Of a stretch of DNA of 64,000 nt, positions 59,065 through 64,000 are shown one piece after another. The notes beneath the pieces were generated by a model, which had not been told where the DNA came from, searched no databases, and was given only the letters and a program-made list of their open reading frames with translations. Both the position numbers and the translations under genes were made by a program. Source of the stretch: Ardenticatenaceae bacterium (GTDB lineage: Bacteria > Chloroflexota > Anaerolineae > Promineifilales > Promineifilaceae); assembly GCA_020634455.1 (NCBI GenBank), contig JACKBQ010000002.1, positions 1,860,001 through 1,924,000 on the forward strand. The letters run 5' to 3'. Positions within the stretch are counted from its first letter, which is position 1, and every line of letters starts with the position of its first letter.

Positions 59065-60330
59065 CTACTTGGCTAACATGTTTCCTACAGCGAACCCCGT
59101 CGCCAGGGCCACGCCTTCAAATGAGCGTTCGCGAATCACTTCGCTGTGGCTGAGCGTGGTGCCAGCGGCGTACACGTTCTGGTACACCGGCTCGCTGCCG
59201 CCGTTGAGCGGCTGGAACTGCTGGTCTACCTTCAGCCCGGCCCGGTAAACGGGGTGCCCTTGGGGGTCCATGAAATCTTGCTCAAACCAATCCTGGCGGC
59301 TGTTGGGCAGGGTGACGGGCAGGTCAAAAACCAGTTCCCGCGCGGTGCCATCCTGCCGGGTGACGATGCCGCCCCCCAAAATGCCTCCCGTGGCGACCAC
59401 ATATTTGCCAAAGCGATGCGGTTTGTTGCGGGCGGCGGCTTCGGTGAGAACGGCCGTTACCAACCTTCCCTCGCTTTCAATCCCCACACCTTCCAAACCA
59501 TGATAAACCCGACCACCGGCTCGCTCAATCGCCTGCATCAAAATGGCGTGCAGCCGCATCCCCGGCAGCGACGGGGGCAGGCCAGGAATCTCAAACACGG
59601 GCACGCCCAGCTGCGCTTCCAAATCATTTTTGATGGCCAGCGACGGCTGCCGCCCCAAAATAGCAGGCAAGCCCACCCGCTTGGCCGCGCCCAGCTTAGG
59701 TTTAATCTGCCGCACCAGTTCGGCGCGGAAAGCGGCCTCTTCCATTTTGCTGCCGATAATGATTGGCGTGTTGAAGTTGCGCTGCGCCAGTTCGGGCAGA
59801 TCGAGCATCAGGTGGCTGGCGTCTTGCCCCTGCTTCACCAAGTTTTCGGCGATGATGTTGGGGTAAAAATCCACCAGCTGCTTGATGCCCACAATCAGCA
59901 TTGGGTCATCGCGGCGCAAATCGCCAGCAATCATCGTTTCCGGGGCGAGGCAGGTGGGGCGGAAGGTGCCCACGGCCGACGGCAGCAGCCAGTTTTTGTC
60001 CAGCGAGCCGTGCAATGGGTAGCCCGCCTCGGCACACAGCGTCTGAAAAGCAGTCAGCGCCGCCTCCACGCCAGCCACGCCCACCAGCGCGTACGGGTGC
60101 TGTGGCTGGTCGGCAATGAGCCTGGCCAGCGTCACGCCGGGAGATGCCACGGGTTCCGGATCGTCCACGGGGTAGTAACCCAGCACATCAATGCAGCCGC
60201 TGTGCCAGTGGGTGGCACCCCACCCCTTGCTGACCAATCGAACCTTTTTTTGCTGGGCGGCAAGCTGCCAAACGGCCGTTAACCCTGCCAACCCCGCACC
60301 AACAACCAACACATCATTTTGGGTACTCAT
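59065..60330 (-). CDS. glpB: Anaerobic glycerol-3-phosphate dehydrogenase subunit B
   Basis: FAD-containing subunit of 421 residues. It begins DVLVVGAGLAGLTAVWQLA, the Rossmann dinucleotide motif, and contains a GILGGGIVTRQDG region and the C-terminal VYAAGTTLSHSE segment typical of GlpB. In GlpABC it accompanies the catalytic GlpA in oxidising glycerol-3-phosphate to dihydroxyacetone phosphate. It overlaps glpA by four bases (ATGA). The family is usual in anaerobic bacteria and in haloarchaea. Confidence 0.9.
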   Translation of the reverse strand: MSTQNDVLVVGAGLAGLTAVWQLAAQQKKVRLVSKGWGATHWHSGCIDVLGYYPVDDPEPVASPGVTLARLIADQPQHPYALVGVAGVEAALTAFQTLCAEAGYPLHGSLDKNWLLPSAVGTFRPTCLAPETMIAGDLRRDDPMLIVGIKQLVDFYPNIIAENLVKQGQDASHLMLDLPELAQRNFNTPIIIGSKMEEAAFRAELVRQIKPKLGAAKRVGLPAILGRQPSLAIKNDLEAQLGVPVFEIPGLPPSLPGMRLHAILMQAIERAGGRVYHGLEGVGIESEGRLVTAVLTEAAARNKPHRFGKYVVATGGILGGGIVTRQDGTARELVFDLPVTLPNSRQDWFEQDFMDPQGHPVYRAGLKVDQQFQPLNGGSEPVYQNVYAAGTTLSHSEVIRERSFEGVALATGFAVGNMLAK

Positions 60331-61958
60331 GTCTTTGCGTCCGGGTTTTGCTCAATGGTGCCTTTCTCGTACATCGCTGGCCCCAGCCGCGACTTTTTCT
60401 CGCCGGGCAAATGGTCCGCATTGAGCACTGATAAATAGATTAGTTCGTCCAAACGTTCTTGCTTGAGCTGCGCGCCCCACAAAATCGGCAGCAAGCCCTT
60501 CCAGCGCTCCTGCAAAAAGTCGCGCAGGGCGACGTTGGCCTGTTCGATGGGCAGTTTGTGCAGCTGATGCCAAATGCCAATGGCGCGAAGCGTGCAAAAA
60601 CCACCCTGGCACGGCCCCATGCCCAGTCGCACATCGCGGCGAATGTCGTCCAGCGTCTTCGCCTCACCTTCGTTGATTGAGCGCTCGATGTCGGCGCGGC
60701 TGGCCATTTCGCATTCGCAAATGAGCTGACCAAACGATTTTTCCTGCTCGGTGCGGGCTAGTCGAGCGCCCAGCGTGTGGTAGTGGGTGTTGTGCCCCGG
60801 CTCAAACGGATGGGGCAGCACCTCGTCGGCGGTGCGGCAGTCGCGCTGGGTGTTTAGCTTTTCGCAGACGCGATCGGCCGTTACCTGGGCCATCTGCCGG
60901 AAGGTGGTCCATTTTCCACCGGTGATGGTGATGAACCCTTGCAGGCCGTCGCGCGTTTCGTGATCCAGCAGGGTGTAGGCGCGGGTGACGTCGCGGGTGT
61001 CGGCTACTTTGGTTTCCTGGTACAACGGCCGTACCCCACCCCACGCCCGCAGCATCCGCATTTCAGAAAAGCCTGGCACCAGTTTGTCCGCTTCTTCCAG
61101 CATCAGCTTTACTTCCCACGGCTCGATGGCAAAATGCTCTGGATCAGGCACCCCTTCATCTGTCGTGCCAATCACAGAGACGGTATGAATCGGCACGATA
61201 ATGTCGCCATCGGCGGGCATTTTGCAGCGGTTCACCACGGTGTTGATGATGCGGTAGCTCAGGGCCACCATCGTGCCCTTGCCCGCACGCACGTTCACCT
61301 CCACCCCGCCCGTGTGGGCAATCTTACCCGCCCACGCGCCGGAAGCGTTCACCACCATGTCGGCCACAATGGTGACGTCCTCATCCGTGACCAAATCGTG
61401 GCAAATGGCCCCGGTAATGCGGTCGCCCTCGCGGATAAGCGTTTTCATCTCGTGGTAAGTAAGGATTTGGGCACCGTACTGCCGGGCACCCTCTGCCACC
61501 ACCTGCGTGGCCAAAAACGAATCGGCCGAGCCATCCGGCACGCGGAAGCAGCGGCTGATGTTGGGGTTTAGGTGTGGTTCTTCGCGCAGCATTTGGGCGA
61601 TAGAAATTTCTTCGCACGGCACACCCGTATCGCGGCAGCCTTGCATAAATTTGTCGCCAAAGGCGGGGTCATCCCAGGGGGTAGAAACAAAAAAGCCGCT
61701 CGTGTCTTCGAGACAGTGCGGCATTATTTTGCGGAGGATGATATTTTCTTCGATACATTCGGTAGCGGCTTTGGGGTCTTTGACGACGTAACGGCCGCCG
61801 CTGTGCAGCAGGCCGTGGTAGCGTCCGGTGGTGCCGTGGGTCAGGTCCCGCTTTTCAACCAATATGGTCTTGAAACCTCGCTGTGCCAGGTCATAAACAA
61901 CACCGGTACCTGTGGCTCCGCCGCCAATGACAAGGACTTCAGTCTCGATTTTGTGCAT
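60327..61958 (-). CDS. glpA: Anaerobic glycerol-3-phosphate dehydrogenase subunit A
   Basis: Catalytic FAD subunit of 543 residues. The Rossmann motif VLVIGGGATGTGVVYDLAQRG is at the N-terminus and GTTGRYHGLLHSGGRYVVKD is the family substrate-site signature. A C-terminal BFD-like domain holds four cysteines (CECE ... GPCQGGFC) for a 2Fe-2S cluster. AAGGAAACACC before ATG 61958 fixes the start, ten codons after the first ATG of the open frame. It is first in the glpABC operon. An ACGGCCGT copy near 61024 reads Gly-Arg... as part of a natural sequence. The operon feeds glycerol or lipid-derived G3P into metabolism. Confidence 0.93.
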   Translation of the reverse strand: MHKIETEVLVIGGGATGTGVVYDLAQRGFKTILVEKRDLTHGTTGRYHGLLHSGGRYVVKDPKAATECIEENIILRKIMPHCLEDTSGFFVSTPWDDPAFGDKFMQGCRDTGVPCEEISIAQMLREEPHLNPNISRCFRVPDGSADSFLATQVVAEGARQYGAQILTYHEMKTLIREGDRITGAICHDLVTDEDVTIVADMVVNASGAWAGKIAHTGGVEVNVRAGKGTMVALSYRIINTVVNRCKMPADGDIIVPIHTVSVIGTTDEGVPDPEHFAIEPWEVKLMLEEADKLVPGFSEMRMLRAWGGVRPLYQETKVADTRDVTRAYTLLDHETRDGLQGFITITGGKWTTFRQMAQVTADRVCEKLNTQRDCRTADEVLPHPFEPGHNTHYHTLGARLARTEQEKSFGQLICECEMASRADIERSINEGEAKTLDDIRRDVRLGMGPCQGGFCTLRAIGIWHQLHKLPIEQANVALRDFLQERWKGLLPILWGAQLKQERLDELIYLSVLNADHLPGEKKSRLGPAMYEKGTIEQNPDAKT

Positions 61959-62244
61959 GGTGTTTCCTTCTTCGTACCTGTTCAACCTTGGGAGGGTGGT
62001 TCATTTTGAAGATCATGGGGAGATATTACGACAGGGGGAGTTTTTGTCAACTTGCAACGGTCAACGCGGGAGTGGGATGCGGATGTCATTCGTAGCTGCT
62101 CATGGGGCAGTGGCTAGTTTTCTTGTGAGAATTTTTCCTTATTGTAATGAAGCAAATTTAGGTTAGGAAACGGCCGTTCCACATTTTTGGTAAGCGTTCA
62201 TTACAACTGAACGGTTACTGTTTTCGGGAGTTAGCTGAGCAAAT

Positions 62245-63432
62245 ATGCACACCCTTACTGGTTCCATTTTAGTTGTTGATGACAATGCAGTCATTTGCCA
62301 AATCATGAAATTGGCGCTCGAACAAAACAATCATCACGTCACCTTTGCCAGCAATGGAAAAGAAGCGCTGGAGTTAATGCAGGCCTACTTTTTTGATTTG
62401 GTTTTGCTCGATATTATGATGCCGGAAATGGATGGTTTTCAGGTTTTGGAATATATGGCCAAAGTGCCTGAGCTGGCCAAAATTCCAGTTCTTGTGGTCT
62501 CGGCCGACAGCCAGATTGACAGCGCCATTCGCTGTATTCAGCTGGGGGCTGAAGATTATCTGGTTAAACCACCCAATCAAACATTGCTGCGTACACGGGT
62601 CAATACCAGCTTGCGTAAAAAGTTCCTCCATGATCAAGAACAGGCTCATCAAGCAGAAATGGAGCGTTTGTACGAGACGGTGAAGGGGGCCAATGCAGCT
62701 AAAACTGAGTTCATCGGCATGGCTGCGCACGAGTTGCGGAACCCAATTGCGCAAATTGCCACAACAAATTATTTACTCAGCAAGATTGGGCCGCTCAATG
62801 AAAAGCAAATGGAGCTATTGGATAGAATCAACTTTAGCCTGGAACGAATGCAGGCGTTGATTGTGGACCTGGATGATATTTCTCGTTTGGAGACTGGGAA
62901 TATTCGGGTAGAGATGGCCGAGCTAAATTTGGTTACACTGGTTCACAAGATGGTAGAAAGTTTTGCCGAGGACGTTTTCGATAAAAAGCATGAGCTGGTG
63001 GTGAATGTGCCCGAAGATTTGCCTTTGATTTGGGCAGATCGAGACCGGATGATTCAAGTTTTTACAAATTTGCTGGGTAATGCAATTAAATATACGCCAG
63101 ACGGGGGCAAAATTACGATCAAGGCGGTTTATTTGCCGCAGCACCACACGGTTCATATTTCGGTAAAAGACACTGGTTTAGGCATTCAGGTAGAAGATCA
63201 AAAGCAAATTTTCTCCAGGTTTTTCCGCTCTGAAGATGCGATGGTGCAGGCACGACCGGGGACGGGGCTGGGGTTATACATTACAAAGTCGCTGGTGGAA
63301 ATGCAGAACGGCCGTATCTGGTTCAACAGCAAGTATGGCGAAGGCACGGCATTTCATTTTACCATTTCTACCCGACCGCCTGATGATTACGAACAAATCA
63401 GAGGGATGGAAACGGCCGTTCCCACCTTCTGA
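62245..63432 (+). CDS. Hybrid receiver-histidine kinase
   Basis: Protein of 395 residues with an N-terminal receiver (Asp56 in VLLDIMMPEMDG, Lys in YLVKPPNQT) followed by a coiled coil and a HisKA domain with His162 (MAAHELRNPIAQIATTNYLL), then HATPase_c with NLLGNAIKYTPDGG and GTGLGLYITKSLVE. No transmembrane helix, so it is cytoplasmic; the receiver may be phosphorylated by another kinase and then control this one. The start is ATG 62245. Octamer copies lie at both its upstream edge (62170) and its end (63412). Confidence 0.9.
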   Translation: MHTLTGSILVVDDNAVICQIMKLALEQNNHHVTFASNGKEALELMQAYFFDLVLLDIMMPEMDGFQVLEYMAKVPELAKIPVLVVSADSQIDSAIRCIQLGAEDYLVKPPNQTLLRTRVNTSLRKKFLHDQEQAHQAEMERLYETVKGANAAKTEFIGMAAHELRNPIAQIATTNYLLSKIGPLNEKQMELLDRINFSLERMQALIVDLDDISRLETGNIRVEMAELNLVTLVHKMVESFAEDVFDKKHELVVNVPEDLPLIWADRDRMIQVFTNLLGNAIKYTPDGGKITIKAVYLPQHHTVHISVKDTGLGIQVEDQKQIFSRFFRSEDAMVQARPGTGLGLYITKSLVEMQNGRIWFNSKYGEGTAFHFTISTRPPDDYEQIRGMETAVPTF

Positions 63433-63458
63433 TTCATTTTTCTCCAAATGATAAACTG

Positions 63459-63557
63459 ATGTTACGCAATCACACTGGAAAAAATTTCAAAAGTCTTCAA
63501 GGCCATTCGCTTTTCACCCAGAGAAACAAGAGTTTTGAAATCTACGCTGCGTAACAT
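63459..63557. repeat. Nested palindromic element between convergent genes
   Basis: ATGTTACGCA (63459-63468) pairs with TGCGTAACAT (63548-63557), and ATTTCAAAA (63484-63492) with TTTTGAAAT (63533-63541). The 99-base element lies between the convergent kinase and DoxX genes. Its core phrase TTCAAAAGTCTTCAAG also resembles the inverted repeat upstream of the phosphoesterase at 42244. Confidence 0.7.
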
Positions 63558-63560
63558 GAA

Positions 63561-63923
63561 TTACAAAAACAGACGCCCAACTGCCACAAAAGCGGCCAAC
63601 GCACCAAGTACAATATTGGGCACAAGCATCGGCATCTCACCGCGGCGAGTGTGTGTAATGGCAGCGCCAATCATGGTCAGCACCAGCCCAATGGCAGCAA
63701 CCCCTGTTAGCACTGGCCAAATTTTTAACGCCAAGGGCAGAATGAGGCCAATCGCCCCTAAAACTTCCAGCAAACCAATTGTGCGCACCGCGTTTTGCGA
63801 AAAGTCTTCAACCCAGGCCATATTTTGTGCCAGCTTTTCTTTTGGCTGGGCCATTTTCATCCCTCCAGCCATCAAAAATGCGGCTGCCAACAAGCCCTGA
63901 ACAATCCATAATGCAATATTCAT
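63561..63923 (-). CDS. DoxX family membrane protein
   Basis: Protein of 120 residues with four helices (ALWIVQGLLAAAFLMAGGMKM, TIGLLEVLGAIGLILPLAL, PVLTGVAAIGLVLTMIGAAI, NIVLGALAAFVAVGRLF). The AGGMKM motif after helix one and LGAIGLILP are typical of DoxX/DoxD-like proteins, which are linked to quinone or sulfur redox in some organisms. AAGGAG before ATG 63923 sets the start; a longer frame continues upstream. No octamer copy is present. Confidence 0.85.
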   Translation of the reverse strand: MNIALWIVQGLLAAAFLMAGGMKMAQPKEKLAQNMAWVEDFSQNAVRTIGLLEVLGAIGLILPLALKIWPVLTGVAAIGLVLTMIGAAITHTRRGEMPMLVPNIVLGALAAFVAVGRLFL

Positions 63924-64000
63924 CCCAATTTCTCCTTTTGATATAGCGTAAACGGACTCAAGTCCTTTTATCAAGATTACCAGACCGGTCTTCACGTGTC

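Larger units (their letters stand above)
176..63419. repeat. Dispersed palindromic octamer ACGGCCGT (HIP1-like), about 135 copies
   Basis: The self-complementary octamer ACGGCCGT recurs through the whole window; a hand count gives about 135 copies (allow a few either way). Examples start at 176, 463, 729, 836, 901, 13734, 13764, 27910, 27929, 42586, 42668 and 63412. For a mid-50s GC sequence of this length one or two would be expected. Most copies lie inside coding sequence and read Thr-Ala-Val, Asn-Gly-Arg or Arg-Pro depending on frame. The commonest flanks are A on the left and T on the right, extending the palindrome to ten bases. Only about 30 CGGCCG hexamers lack the A...T flanks, so the octamer and not the hexamer is favoured. 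Spacing is irregular and copies are isolated, so this is not a tandem repeat or CRISPR. Confidence 0.95.

Noticed and set aside
59146..60282. 378-codon open frame opposite glpB
   Set aside because: Antisense shadow of glpB with no recognisable domain.
176..63419. Octamer as the target of the restriction-modification pair at 43.7-45 kb
   Set aside because: The methylase is of the Dam/D12 adenine class, usually GATC; adenine occurs in ACGGCCGT only at the edge, so a link is unlikely, though a cytosine methylase elsewhere is possible.
1..64000. CRISPR array, from the many copies of a short repeat
   Set aside because: The octamer copies are isolated, irregularly spaced and mostly inside genes; there is no repeat-spacer pattern and no cas gene.
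1..64000. tRNA, rRNA or known riboswitch genes
   Set aside because: No cloverleaf with a TTCGANNC arm, no rRNA-like stretch and no recognisable riboswitch core were found by eye.

Overview
The window looks like chromosomal DNA of an uncultured member of the Chloroflexota, probably Anaerolineae or a relative. This is an inference. It rests on the mix of a SufR-like/DUF59 Fe-S pair, an archaeal/actinobacterial-type GlpABC, secreted proteins ending in a short Phe-x-Pro tail, many short intergenic 'AATCTGCG'-type repeats, and genes that use either leaderless starts or GGAGG-type ribosome binding sites. GC looks mid-50s. No rRNA, tRNA, CRISPR array, transposase or phage gene was recognised.

The most striking property is not a gene. 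The palindromic octamer ACGGCCGT (very often within the decamer AACGGCCGTT) occurs about 135 times by hand count, roughly once per 470 bp, where chance predicts one or two. It lies in all three reading frames (read as T-A-V, N-G-R or R-P), on genes of every function, and in a few intergenic spots, including the stems of intrinsic terminators. About four fifths of all CGGCCG hexamers in the window sit in this exact octamer. It is analogous to the cyanobacterial HIP1 palindrome but has a different sequence.

Layout. 1-1.3 kb: SufR-like Fe-S regulator and DUF59 protein. 1.4-13.2 kb (minus strand): a compact polysaccharide operon with Wzm/Wzt-type ABC export, three single-domain glycosyltransferases, two fused double-domain glycosyltransferases and two sulfotransferases, suggesting a sulfated exported glycan. 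13.6-17.8 kb: a giant secreted subtilisin. 18-22.5 kb: response regulator, zinc-ribbon protein, ScpA, a three-gene VanZ block bracketed by inverted 106-bp repeats, and a J-domain protein. 22.7-29.9 kb: C39-type peptidase with TPRs, lipoprotein hydrolase divergent from an OmpR/HK system with a PepSY protein, a lipoprotein, and a DUF4260/TetR operon with a visible operator. 29.9-39.1 kb (minus): small membrane protein, large polytopic membrane protein, unknown protein, RtcB, RNase J, HNH endonuclease, UspA-like protein. 39.3-45 kb: PPK2, sugar dehydrogenase, glyoxalase, phosphoesterase, secreted unknown, and a Dam-like methylase with a PD-(D/E)XK nuclease. 45-51.3 kb: two two-component systems, membrane proteins and a methyltransferase. 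51.5-57.6 kb: secreted glycoside hydrolase, DUF1349, OsmC/CsoR pair, FmdB, GT2, AAA ATPase. 57.7-62 kb: glpABC. 62.2-64 kb: REC-histidine kinase and DoxX.

The glycan operon, GT-C-like protein, secreted protease and glycosidase together suggest an envelope rich in exported polysaccharide and secreted proteins. The many sensor kinases and GlpABC point to a flexible heterotroph. All functional statements come from reading motifs; no database search was possible.
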